A stretch of DNA of 34,289 nucleotides from Deltaproteobacteria bacterium (GTDB taxonomy: Bacteria; Desulfobacterota; Desulfobulbia; Desulfobulbales; BM004): contig JAHEID010000006.1 of assembly GCA_024639555.1 (NCBI GenBank), positions 1 through 34,289 on the forward strand, read 5' to 3'. Numbering within the stretch: position 1 is the first letter of the stretch; every line of letters starts with the position of its first letter. The position numbers were made by a program, and so were the translations under genes. A model generated the notes under the pieces. The model did not search any database, was not told where the DNA came from, and saw only the letters and a program-made list of their open reading frames with translations. Shown in pieces: positions 1-9,419 of this stretch.

Positions 1-6
1 TGTTAT

Positions 7-414
7 TTACTTAACGTGGCAGCCTGTACACTTGGTCGGGCCTGTCTTGCCATCGACCCCCTGCTTGTGGCATTCCTTGCAGCGCGCATGAAATGCGGCT
101 TTGGGAGTCTGGAGTTTCGGGTCGCTGAAATCCTTGTTGTGACAGTTTGCACAGCTAAGCTGCTGACCGTTTTCCATGACCGCAATGTCTGTGTCTGTTA
201 ATGGCTGGTGCTGACTGTCATGATGACACTGACCGCAAGCCACACCAAGGTTCAAGTGGACCGGATGGGAAAATTTTGCAGATTTTTTTTCTCCCTCAAT
301 AATAATCTCTGCTTCCGGAGCCTTCAAGCCTGTTCCCTCGGTGCCAAAAGACGTCCCCACGAACAGGGCCGTTGCTGACAACACCATAAAGACCAGTAAC
401 CAAATTTTCTTCAT
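7..414 (-). CDS. Tetraheme class III cytochrome c (cytochrome c3 family), periplasmic
   Basis: Four CxxCH motifs (CGQCH, CANCH, CKECH, CTGCH), N-terminal signal peptide MKKIWLLVFMVLSATALFVGTSFG; AGGAGG about 7 nt before the ATG at 414, so the listed start at 459 is probably too far upstream. Confidence 0.92.
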   Translation of the reverse strand: MKKIWLLVFMVLSATALFVGTSFGTEGTGLKAPEAEIIIEGEKKSAKFSHPVHLNLGVACGQCHHDSQHQPLTDTDIAVMENGQQLSCANCHNKDFSDPKLQTPKAAFHARCKECHKQGVDGKTGPTKCTGCHVK

Positions 415-701
415 TGCCATTCCTCCTTTTATGTTTTTGTATGAATTAATACCTGGCACTTGTTTGCCTGTTCTCGATTGTAAGAAACTGACACGAAAAT
501 AGTAGATGATGTCGGGCTATATTGCTGTAGATGTTGGCCGATATCGACCAGACATCTTAGAAAGATGTATCCTTAGCACTATTTGCAAGACCGGCCGATT
601 TGGCTATGAATGAAAAACCTGTGCAGGTTCTGTGAACTTGGGCTAATATGATGCAGCTTTATAATCATAAAAAATAATAAAAAATTGTAATTCCTCTCAG
701 A

Positions 702-1643
702 ATGAGTGAACAGATATTTCCAGGCCCGTATCAAATGGTTAAGATAGATGGCTCCAAGGTGCGGAGCCTGCGTGAGTCAAAAGGGCTTACACAGCTCTAT
801 ATCGCCACCGTGGTAGGAGTAACCACAGACACTATCTCCCGCTGGGAAAACAAGCGTTATCCTTCCATAAAGGAGGAAAATGCACACAAACTTGCTGAAG
901 CACTTGAGGTGCCTCTTGAACAGATTCTTGAAAAAGAAGAAGAGCCAGCCTCGCTGGACGATACACCAGCAATTACTGCTTCACAGCCTAAAATACCAAG
1001 GTCCAATCGGATCCTACTCTGGCTTTTGGCACTGAGCGTTGTCCTGCTGCTGCCATTTATCTGGTACAGTTTTAAACAGCCGGCCCCGATCACTATTTTC
1101 GCCATCCGGCTCCTCCCTCCACATATACCGGCAGGTCAGCCATTTCCAGTAGTTATTCAGGTTACGACCAAACAGCAGGGGCCTTTTTCTCTGATTCTCA
1201 AGGAGATGCTTCCTGAAGGTTGCGAACCGATTGTCAGCGCACCTCCTTTTACAAGCTTTGACAAAAAAAACGGAAGCCTTAAGTGGATCAGCAGAACAAC
1301 GGGTCTAACCACAACCTTTGTTTATCTGGCGAAAAAGCTTGGTAATGAATCCGGCGCCGCGCATGATGCTCCCCTTCGCTTCAATGGCTCTGTTACCTTG
1401 AGAGACAAAAAATCCTCGGAAACAACCATAGCAGGTTCACTGATCCTACCCCTTGCAGAATATCACTGGGCGGACGCCAACCGTGACAGTCGCGTAGAGG
1501 ATGCCGAAATCCTGGCAGTCTATGACACTTTCAGCGCCCTGGATAATATCAAGTATGACTGGCAGAAAGTTGATGAAATCTGGTCTGGGGATGGATATTA
1601 CTGGGATGAAGGCAAACAGGAATATATTGTTGTCGGGAAGTGA
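702..1643 (+). CDS. Membrane-anchored XRE-family helix-turn-helix protein with extracytoplasmic domain and C-terminal EF-hand/dockerin-like loop
   Basis: N-terminal HTH (VRSLRESKGLTQLYIATVVGVTTDTISRWENKRYPSIKEENAHKLAEAL), single TM segment (ILLWLLALSVVLLLPFIWY), C-terminal DANRDSRVEDAEIL. Confidence 0.85.
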   Translation: MSEQIFPGPYQMVKIDGSKVRSLRESKGLTQLYIATVVGVTTDTISRWENKRYPSIKEENAHKLAEALEVPLEQILEKEEEPASLDDTPAITASQPKIPRSNRILLWLLALSVVLLLPFIWYSFKQPAPITIFAIRLLPPHIPAGQPFPVVIQVTTKQQGPFSLILKEMLPEGCEPIVSAPPFTSFDKKNGSLKWISRTTGLTTTFVYLAKKLGNESGAAHDAPLRFNGSVTLRDKKSSETTIAGSLILPLAEYHWADANRDSRVEDAEILAVYDTFSALDNIKYDWQKVDEIWSGDGYYWDEGKQEYIVVGK

Positions 1644-1690
1644 AGTGTTGAAGCTGGCACACCGATGAGCAACTGCCGCAGCTACCCGAC

Positions 1691-2233
1691 TTATACAACC
1701 TCTTCATCGCCACTGATGTCATGCCTTTCCTGCAGGGCTTCTTCATAGGCCGACCTGGTTTCGGTATTGAAACAGACAAACAGAACACTTTCCAATTTCT
1801 CATTATCAGACAAAGCCTTTTGGGTTTCTCTTACGGCTATTGCGGCAGCCTTTTTTTTAGGAAAACCATAGACACCGGTGCTGATGGCCGGAAAGGCAAT
1901 GGTTCGCAAGTTATTTTCCATGGCGAGCTTGAAGCACCTTTGGTAACAACTGGCCAGCAAGCCCTCCTCCCCTGATGCACCGGAGTGCCAGACGGGTCCG
2001 ACGGTATGGATTACATATTGCGCCGGGAGGTTGTAGCCTTTCGTTATCTTGGCATCCCCTGTGGCGCATCCGTTCAACGTTCTGCACTCCTCCAGAAGGC
2101 CAGGGCCAGCGGCACGGTGAATTGCTCCATCAACGCCTCCGCCGCCCAGCAGTGTATTATTTGCCGCATTTACAATAGCGTCCACTTGAAGAACAGTAAT
2201 ATCGGCTTCTATGAGTTGAATTCTTCCGTCCAT
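1691..2233 (-). CDS. Macrodomain protein, O-acetyl-ADP-ribose deacetylase-like
   Basis: [36 protein letters not shown] and [14 protein letters not shown] motifs of the YmdB-type macrodomain family. Confidence 0.95.
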   Translation of the reverse strand: MDGRIQLIEADITVLQVDAIVNAANNTLLGGGGVDGAIHRAAGPGLLEECRTLNGCATGDAKITKGYNLPAQYVIHTVGPVWHSGASGEEGLLASCYQRCFKLAMENNLRTIAFPAISTGVYGFPKKKAAAIAVRETQKALSDNEKLESVLFVCFNTETRSAYEEALQERHDISGDEEVV

Positions 2234-2404
2234 AAGCCGGCTCCGGTTAAATTAAAAATTGCACACAGCTCTTTTCCGATGTTTGACACTTGTTTTATTT
2301 TATGTCATTTTTCAGCAGATTCAAAACAGGTTTTTTATACAGGGGAGCGGGTGTTTCTGGCTGCGTTTAAATTAAATATATTGATGATCTGGGAGTATTG
2401 CATC

Positions 2405-2842
2405 ATGCTGACAAAATATATCTTCACCTTACTTACGGTTTTTTCCTTTTCTTTTTTGGTCTACTCAAATGCAGCTGCTGATGAGAACGCTCCCGTCTGC
2501 ACCCGGCTGGAGAAAAAAGAAAGCGGGGACATGCTGAAATACTCACTGGATGCCGTAGTCAACAACCCTGTATTCTTCGATGATATCGGCTGCGGCGTCA
2601 GCTACCGCGAAGAACTCTGCGCCATGGAAATGGTCAGTTTTGACATCAGTGCCACGGTTTATGATTATTATACTTCTGAAAAAATTGAAATAGGCAAAGC
2701 TCACTTCTGGCTGGATGAAATAAACAAAGATGCTCCCATTCTGGCATTCAGCTCAAAAGAGTCGGCTGAGAAATATGGTGCGGAACAAGAGGGTGGTGTG
2801 ATTCTGGATTATCCAGGTTTGACTGACAGGCTGCTCAAGTAG
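2405..2842 (+). CDS. NosL-like exported protein
   Basis: Signal peptide MLTKYIFTLLTVFSFSFLVYSNAAA; C-terminal half resembles NosL (VYDYYTSEKIEIGKAHFWLD...LAFSSKESAEKYGAEQEGGVILDYPGL). Start moved inward from the ORF-track start at 1985. Confidence 0.65.
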   Translation: MLTKYIFTLLTVFSFSFLVYSNAAADENAPVCTRLEKKESGDMLKYSLDAVVNNPVFFDDIGCGVSYREELCAMEMVSFDISATVYDYYTSEKIEIGKAHFWLDEINKDAPILAFSSKESAEKYGAEQEGGVILDYPGLTDRLLK

Positions 2843-3971
2843 TCCCCTCCTCCCTGTCCGGCACCTGGAGCCCAAGTGGTGCCAGCACATTTATCTCAGC
2901 CCAATTCCTGATTTTTTCAGGAGATTCCCCCTGATCCAGCCTTTGGCTCACTTTCTGAAGCTTGCCCGCAATTACCTCGTTTTTTTCACGGCACTCCATT
3001 ATTGCCATTTGCAGTAAAGACCAGTCACCATTATCCCAGAAGACTTTGCTCGCTTCATTCAGCTCCGGACAAAGAAGCTTGCGCATACCATCCAGAAAGG
3101 ACATGTAAAAACCCAGAGAACTTTTTTTCTCCAGACCTACAATATGGCTGAGAAGGCCCCTGGGATGGGTGTCGGCTAAAATGTCCTTGACTGCACGGGC
3201 CAGCAGTTCAAGGGCCGAAGCAGGAAAAGCCGCTATGATTCTTTTAAGCACATTACCGTTGAGCATATTTTCCTGGCGCTCACCTACCTCATGATAGATA
3301 AATATCTCCAATTCCTCTTCAACTATTGCATCAAACACGGCGATCAACTTTTCCCGGTCAAGGGCACAACCCTCTTTCATAACGCCGTAAGACCCAAGCG
3401 CCTGCTGCATGGCAGGCCTGCAGGAGGGGTTAATTTCCTGGATCTGGTCCCAGAAAAAAAAGCGCATGGGATCCTTTCTGATATAGATGACCCCATCCTG
3501 GAGCATGGCAAAGGGGCTGGAAAGCTCCCTGGCTTTTTCTTTGCCGAGAATTAGAGTGGGGCAGCCGTCCACCAGGCGGTCTTCAAGAATTTCCGCCATG
3601 AAAAAAACCGCCTTCATGGATCTGCCGTAGCCGGCACCATACACATGGTTGGCAACTGACAAATGCCTGTTGATTGGAGGCAGCAGGAAGGGATCAACCT
3701 TTTCTCCATTGATGGGAATGGCTGAAAACGGTTCAGCCCGTATGGTCGCCCAGTATTCTTCCTTGGCGGCAATCCAGTCAAGCAGTACTGGGGAGTCAGG
3801 CTCCTCCCAAGGTTGCAAACCATGCTCCCACTTATAGAGGTTGCGCAATTTCAGCACCAGGGTACAGATGGAGTAGATTCCATTGTCCCTGGCGTCTGAT
3901 ATATCACAGTTATGCTTAATTATTTTTAATAGAGAACCGTCAGTCATAGCTTGCAACTTATCCGGGATCAT
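2835..3971 (-). CDS. Conserved protein of unknown function, probably cytoplasmic
   Basis: Long ORF (378 aa) with normal composition, convergent with and overlapping the NosL-like gene by 8 bp; no recognised domain. Confidence 0.75.
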   Translation of the reverse strand: MIPDKLQAMTDGSLLKIIKHNCDISDARDNGIYSICTLVLKLRNLYKWEHGLQPWEEPDSPVLLDWIAAKEEYWATIRAEPFSAIPINGEKVDPFLLPPINRHLSVANHVYGAGYGRSMKAVFFMAEILEDRLVDGCPTLILGKEKARELSSPFAMLQDGVIYIRKDPMRFFFWDQIQEINPSCRPAMQQALGSYGVMKEGCALDREKLIAVFDAIVEEELEIFIYHEVGERQENMLNGNVLKRIIAAFPASALELLARAVKDILADTHPRGLLSHIVGLEKKSSLGFYMSFLDGMRKLLCPELNEASKVFWDNGDWSLLQMAIMECREKNEVIAGKLQKVSQRLDQGESPEKIRNWAEINVLAPLGLQVPDREEGTT

Positions 3972-3985
3972 AAGACATATTTCAC

Positions 3986-4522
3986 TTAAATACCGAAATT
4001 TATTCCGAAACCTCTAGGCCTGTAAAAATCCCGATTCAGTGGCGGTGGATAGACCTGGACCTTGTTACCCTCTAAAAACTTAACCGTTGTATAGTTCTCA
4101 ATTGAAAACCAGGCACCAACTCTATTGCCATCCGGGTTCAGGATGTAAGCAGCAAAATAACTACCCGACCTCCGATAATTCTGATCAGGAGCGATGGTAT
4201 CAATCCATTTTCGCATCTGGCCTGTATCAACATTCGGAACTGATACCCAGAGGTTTCTCGGATTATCCAACTCGTAATCCCTATGAATTGCAAGAATGGC
4301 ATTGGGGGCATCATATCCGCCGCTGGTGTAATACCTGTGGTCCGGCAATACCTCATAACTGAGAAACATGTTGTCCAGATCCCTGTCCCTGGCAATTTTC
4401 CCGTAATTACCCCCGGCACATCCAACTAAAAGAAAAAGGGCAATAAATACTGCCAGCAAAGTTACCAACCTTTTCCTCATGTTGAAACTATCATACGTTT
4501 TCATTTTCATAGCTTTATCCAC
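3986..4522 (-). CDS. Putative lipoprotein
   Basis: N-terminal hydrophobic segment followed by lipobox LLVGC (RKRLVTLLAVFIALFLLVGCAGG). Confidence 0.75.
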   Translation of the reverse strand: MDKAMKMKTYDSFNMRKRLVTLLAVFIALFLLVGCAGGNYGKIARDRDLDNMFLSYEVLPDHRYYTSGGYDAPNAILAIHRDYELDNPRNLWVSVPNVDTGQMRKWIDTIAPDQNYRRSGSYFAAYILNPDGNRVGAWFSIENYTTVKFLEGNKVQVYPPPLNRDFYRPRGFGINFGI

Positions 4523-4761
4523 CTCATGAATTTTTTATTCGGAGCAGGTTACTGTAAAATCCACATAAAATTCACTTACTAATATATATTAAGCACCTCT
4601 CTTATCCTGTGCCAGATATTCAATGTGGGAAAAACGTTCTTTTCCTGTTTGCAGGCTGTTCCACCCTTGACAGTAGTTACTATCTAAAGTAAGCATTTGT
4701 AATATCAGAATTTATTGCTAAACTGCAGGAAGGACTGCAAGCCTATCATGCCTACTTTTTT

Positions 4762-6861
4762 ATGATCAAACGATACCTGGCCAAACTGCTTGACCACCTT
4801 GCCCCGAGGGAGGGGCTTGTTCTGCTGGTTATGGCACTTATTGTAGGGGTCGCCACCGGCCTTGCTGCTGTATTTTTTATCCGCCTCATCGGTTTCATCC
4901 AGGTGACTGCCTACGGCGGAGCAGAAAATATTTTCCCAGCCTTAGGCCGCTTCTGGATAATCCTGATACCGGTCATCGGTGGTCTTCTTGTCGGGCCCAT
5001 CATAGCCAAATTTGCCGTCGAGGCCAAAGGCCACGGGGTCCCTGAGGTAATGCAGGCCATCATCTTACGGGGAGGACGCATCCGGCCCAGAGTGGCCCTG
5101 GCAAAAATAATAGCCTCGGCTCTTTGTATCGGTACAGGTGGATCAGCAGGCCGTGAAGGACCTATCGTCCAGGTCGGTTCCGCCCTGGGTTCATCTGTCG
5201 GCCAGTGGCTGCACCTGTCCGATGAAAGGATAAAAAACCTGGTTGCCTGCGGTGCAGCAGCAGGTATTGCTGCAACATTCAACGCCCCCATTGCCGGTGT
5301 GGTTTTTGCAATAGAAGTACTGCTCAGCGAACTGCAGGTAGCCGTATTCGGTAACGTGGTTGTTTCAGCCGTAGCTGCAAGTATTGTCAGCCGCATCTTT
5401 CTGGGTGCCCGTCCGGCTTTTGAGATCCCAGGCTATGTCATGCACTCATCCTGGGAAATTCTGCTCTATGTGGTCCTGGGGCTTCTGGCAGCGTTAGTCG
5501 GCATATTTTTCATCCGCTTGCTTTACTATACTGAAGACGTGTTTGATCAACTTGCAATTCCTCTATGGCTTAAACCTGCAGTGGGTTCGTTGCTTCTTGG
5601 TATGCTTGCCTTTTTCTACCCTTATATGGGGAGTAGCCTGCATGTATCAGCGGCTGACATGACATTGGGCCTGCCGCTGGTTGAAAACTATCCGCATGTT
5701 TTTGGCTCCGGTTTCCTGTTCCTTGAAGAAGTACTGCATGGTCGCGCCCCGTTCCTGTTATTATTTATTCTTATTTTCCTTAAGCCATTGGCGACTTCGT
5801 TCACCCTGGGATCCGGTAATTCCGGAGGTGTTTTTGCCCCTTCCCTTTTTACAGGTGCCATGCTGGGCGGCTCCTTCGGTTACCTGGCAATGCGTCTTTT
5901 CCCAGGCCTTACCATTGAAATCGGGGCCTATGCCCTGGTCGGCATGGCCGCGGTTTTTTCTGCGGCAGCCAGGGCACCACTCACCTCCATGCTCATTGTT
6001 TTTGAAATGAGCAATGACTACCGGTTGATCCTGCCGCTTATGGCAGCAGGAATGGTTGCTTCCACCTTTGCCCAATGGCTGCATTCAGATTCCATTTATA
6101 CGTTGAAACTTTCCAAGCGGGGCATACGCTTTGAACAGGGTCGGGATATGGACATCATGCAGACCGTAGAGGTGGAAGAGGTAATGAACAAGGCACCGAT
6201 CACGATGCAGAATGAACAGAGCGTTGCTGATCTTTTTGGAGCTTTCCAGGAAACGCATCTCGGCGGCTTTCCCGTTCTGGACAGCAACAATGAACTTTAC
6301 GGCATGGTAACCATGCAGGATATGGAAAGGACTATCCAGGATATGGAGCGAACCCTGCATAGAAAAGACGTCAACCTGCGGGACTTGAAAGTCTGGGATG
6401 TGGCAACTCCTGAACCGGTCACGGTTTTCCCGGACGAACCCATATGGTCAGCCATCAGAAAAATGGCCCCCCGTGACCTGGCCCGGCTGCCGGTTGTTGC
6501 AAGGAATAATCCGAAGCAGTTTGTCGGCCTCATCAGCCGCAGTGATATAGTCCGGGCCTATAATGTTGGTTTGATGCGCAAACAAAAAGACCAGCTGGCC
6601 CAGGAACGTTCCACCCTGCGCAAGGTGACCGGGCTCGATTTCATCGAGATCAAGGTGGAGTCCAATTGTGCCGGCACCGGCAAACGGTTGGCTGATATGC
6701 ATCTTCCCAGAAACACCAATGTTGTCTCAATCCTGCGTTATGGAACAGTTTTAGTGCCTGACGGGAATACCAGGATACTTACCGGGGACGTCATAACCGT
6801 GCTATGCCTTTCCAGCCAGATAGAGTCAGTCAGAAAATTCTTTATATGCCATGACGACTAA
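4762..6861 (+). CDS. CLC-family chloride channel/transporter with CBS pair and C-terminal TrkA-C (RCK_C)-like domain
   Basis: GSAGREGPIVQVGSALGS, FNAPIAGVVFAIEVL, GSGNSGGVFAPSLFTGAMLGG; CBS-like segments; C-terminal DFIEIKVESNCAGTGKRLADMHLPRNTNVVSILR...GDVITVLC. Confidence 0.95.
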   Translation: MIKRYLAKLLDHLAPREGLVLLVMALIVGVATGLAAVFFIRLIGFIQVTAYGGAENIFPALGRFWIILIPVIGGLLVGPIIAKFAVEAKGHGVPEVMQAIILRGGRIRPRVALAKIIASALCIGTGGSAGREGPIVQVGSALGSSVGQWLHLSDERIKNLVACGAAAGIAATFNAPIAGVVFAIEVLLSELQVAVFGNVVVSAVAASIVSRIFLGARPAFEIPGYVMHSSWEILLYVVLGLLAALVGIFFIRLLYYTEDVFDQLAIPLWLKPAVGSLLLGMLAFFYPYMGSSLHVSAADMTLGLPLVENYPHVFGSGFLFLEEVLHGRAPFLLLFILIFLKPLATSFTLGSGNSGGVFAPSLFTGAMLGGSFGYLAMRLFPGLTIEIGAYALVGMAAVFSAAARAPLTSMLIVFEMSNDYRLILPLMAAGMVASTFAQWLHSDSIYTLKLSKRGIRFEQGRDMDIMQTVEVEEVMNKAPITMQNEQSVADLFGAFQETHLGGFPVLDSNNELYGMVTMQDMERTIQDMERTLHRKDVNLRDLKVWDVATPEPVTVFPDEPIWSAIRKMAPRDLARLPVVARNNPKQFVGLISRSDIVRAYNVGLMRKQKDQLAQERSTLRKVTGLDFIEIKVESNCAGTGKRLADMHLPRNTNVVSILRYGTVLVPDGNTRILTGDVITVLCLSSQIESVRKFFICHDD

Positions 6862-7005
6862 AAAACACAGGCTCCCCTTTCATCTCCCAGAAATTCAGGT
6901 GACTAGCAGTTTCTGAAGAACAATCCTCCGAAATCTCACACTATACCTGACACATAAATGAACCATAAAAATGGCTGGAGCAATTGCCATTGAATTAAAA
7001 GGCAT

Positions 7006-8412
7006 TTGGGGTATTATGACGATGTCTTACTGGAAAAAACTGCAAAGAGAATATTGTATCCGTTCAGGGAAATGAAAAAATCCATTACAGAAGAATCCAT
7101 TCTTTTAGTCAGCATCTTCAAATGGTTTATCGTGGCAAGCCTGATTGGCGTGGTTGTTGGTTTCTCAACTTCACTTTTCCTGGTTTCCCTGAAATGGAGC
7201 ACCATACGCCTTGGCGAACACTCATACTATTTCTTCCTTCTACCCTTGGCGCTGGCCCTGAGTTCCTATATTACAAAATACCTGGCTCCTGAAGCTGAAG
7301 GTCATGGAACCGAAAAAGTAATTGAAGCTGTGCATCGCCATGACGGATACATCAAACCGATTGTGGTCCCCATAAAATTGATTACCACTGTTATCACTCT
7401 TGCCTGCGGTGGTTCGGCCGGCAAGGAGGGCCCCTGTGCCCAGATCGGAGGCGGATTAGCTTCAATAATCGGCAACCTGCTGCACTTTGACAAAGCAGAC
7501 CGCAGAAAACTGGTGATTTGCGGCATCAGTGCCGGTTTTGCCTCTGTTTTTGGCACGCCCATCGCAGGCGCGATCTTCGGTATCGAAGTTCTGTTTGTTG
7601 GAGGCATCATGTATGAAGTGCTTCTGCCAACCTTCATTGCAGGGGTAATGGGATACCAGGTTTCTTCAGCTCTGGGGGTTTCCTATTTTTATCATCAGAT
7701 CGATTTTGTGCCTGCCTTTACCGAACTCTTTTTCATTAAGGTACTTCTTTCCGGAATTTTATTTGGTCTTTGTTCCCTGCTTCTTGTCGAGACATTAAAT
7801 CTGTTCCAGAGACTTTCTGAAAAAATACCTTGGTGGCCCCCCTTGAAAGGGCTTCTCGGCGGCACAGTTCTTATCCTCTTAACCCTCTTTTTTTCCACCG
7901 AATACCTGGGGCTCGGGCTTGACACCATTGAGGCCACACTTGCAGGTGCAAGGGTGGCGTGGTACGCCTTTGCTGCAAAAATAATATTTACCTGCATCAC
8001 CCTTACCTTTGGCGGCAGCGGCGGCATGGTGACTCCTGTCTTTTTTATCGGTGCCACCTTTGGCAGCCTGTTGGGAGCAATGCTCGGTGTTGACCCGGCG
8101 ACTTTCGCCGCCATCGGCATGGTGGCTCTTTTGGCTGGCGCAGCAAACACTCCCATTGCCGCATCCATCCTGGCTGTGGAACTTTTTGGTGCGCAAATAG
8201 CTCCCTATGCAGCAGTTGCCTGCGTCACCAGCTTCCTGATGACCGGGCACCGCAGCGTTTATCCATCACAGATATTTGCCATCATGAAATCCTCCTCCTT
8301 TCGGGATCAGACTGGCAAGGAGGTTACCGACGCCCAGGCAGAATTCCTCTTACGCCGCAAAAGCCTCACACGCTATTTCCTTTCATGGGTCAGAAAAGTC
8401 TTCCGCAACTAG
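7006..8412 (+). CDS. CLC-family chloride channel/transporter (no CBS domains)
   Basis: GSAGKEGPCAQIGGGLAS, FGTPIAGAIFGIEVL, FGGSGGMVTPVFFIGATFGS. TTG start at 7006; ATG at 7072 is an alternative. Confidence 0.94.
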   Translation: MGYYDDVLLEKTAKRILYPFREMKKSITEESILLVSIFKWFIVASLIGVVVGFSTSLFLVSLKWSTIRLGEHSYYFFLLPLALALSSYITKYLAPEAEGHGTEKVIEAVHRHDGYIKPIVVPIKLITTVITLACGGSAGKEGPCAQIGGGLASIIGNLLHFDKADRRKLVICGISAGFASVFGTPIAGAIFGIEVLFVGGIMYEVLLPTFIAGVMGYQVSSALGVSYFYHQIDFVPAFTELFFIKVLLSGILFGLCSLLLVETLNLFQRLSEKIPWWPPLKGLLGGTVLILLTLFFSTEYLGLGLDTIEATLAGARVAWYAFAAKIIFTCITLTFGGSGGMVTPVFFIGATFGSLLGAMLGVDPATFAAIGMVALLAGAANTPIAASILAVELFGAQIAPYAAVACVTSFLMTGHRSVYPSQIFAIMKSSSFRDQTGKEVTDAQAEFLLRRKSLTRYFLSWVRKVFRN

Positions 8413-8432
8413 GCTGCAATTTTACTCCTGCA

Positions 8433-9320
8433 ATGAAACTTGAAATCAGCATCAAAGCAAACAATCTTCTTAAACAAGACCTGCTCCCAGGATTAGCCCG
8501 TCTTGTTCCTGAGCAGCAGGTTCAAGAAATTCTCACCAAATGCAGCAGTGGCCGTTTTACGCTTAATTTTACTGTTGAAGCACAATCGCCTGACCGCCTG
8601 TTGCAGGAAATTGCTGCATACGTAGCAAACATTGAGAATCACTGTGCAGCTGAGCTCGGTATTGATTTACATGTCAGGAATATTGATTGTTCTGAACCAA
8701 CCCTATGTACTGCACAAAACAAAAGACCTTTTTCGCCGGTCGAAGGCATTCGCATAGTCCCTTGGGATGGCAGAAAGAAACCTCCACCAAAATCCTCCGA
8801 TATTCTTCTCCGGCCAGCCCATGCCTTTGGCACCGGCCTGCACCCTTCAACCCGTCTCTGTTTGCAGTTGCTCAAACTGGTGGCAGAGCGAGATTTAGAA
8901 AAAAAACACGTTGCACGCTCTGTACTTGATATCGGCTGCGGTTCAGGCATATTGACCATAGCAGCACTCCGGTTGGGAGCAGCACGGGTGCATGCCGTTG
9001 AAATTGATCCAAACGCAGTAGAGGTTGCCCGCAGGAATATACAGATCAATCGACTTTCACACTCTGCACAAGTATTACATACATCATGGCATGATGTAAC
9101 AGGGCAATATGACCTGATCCTGGCTAACCTTGTGCCATCGGTGCTGTTTAAGGCCGTACCCTATATTGCAAAATTTCTCAAAGAACAGGCTTTGCTTATA
9201 ACGGCCGGCTTCCCGGTTTCGAGAAATACAAAAGTGCTTGGGTTGTTTGAAAAGAGGGGCTTGCGTTTGATAAGTGAATTTTCTTCAGATGGCTGGGGGG
9301 CTTTGCTGATAACTAAATAG
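8433..9320 (+). CDS. prmA: Ribosomal protein L11 methyltransferase-like SAM-dependent methyltransferase
   Basis: HAFGTGLHPSTRLCLQLL, SVLDIGCGSGILTIAALRLGAARVHAVEIDPNAVEVARRN, LILANLVPSVL. Start at 8433 avoids overlap with the CLC gene; the ORF opens at 8385. Confidence 0.88.
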   Translation: MKLEISIKANNLLKQDLLPGLARLVPEQQVQEILTKCSSGRFTLNFTVEAQSPDRLLQEIAAYVANIENHCAAELGIDLHVRNIDCSEPTLCTAQNKRPFSPVEGIRIVPWDGRKKPPPKSSDILLRPAHAFGTGLHPSTRLCLQLLKLVAERDLEKKHVARSVLDIGCGSGILTIAALRLGAARVHAVEIDPNAVEVARRNIQINRLSHSAQVLHTSWHDVTGQYDLILANLVPSVLFKAVPYIAKFLKEQALLITAGFPVSRNTKVLGLFEKRGLRLISEFSSDGWGALLITK

Positions 9321-9419
9321 CATCCATGCTGGGGGAATGATAATCAAGATCCGTATTGGGGCTGCGCAGGAATAAATTTTGAAGTCAGAACGTTTCGAAC
9401 CTATGGTTTATGCCTCGGG

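Noticed and set aside
1985-2404. N-terminal extension of the 285-aa ORF antisense to the macrodomain gene
   Set aside because: Overlaps a confident macrodomain gene; a clear signal peptide begins at the ATG at 2405.
4667-4700. Possible sigma-70 promoter TTGACA upstream of the first CLC gene, and a check for a fluoride riboswitch there
   Set aside because: No convincing -10 at the right spacing, and no fluoride-riboswitch-like core seen in 4523-4761.
4911-5396. 161-aa minus-strand ORF inside the CLC gene (and similar ORFs opposite ettA, rel, dxr, proS)
   Set aside because: Antisense shadow ORFs with biased composition inside strongly supported genes; no independent start signals or motifs.
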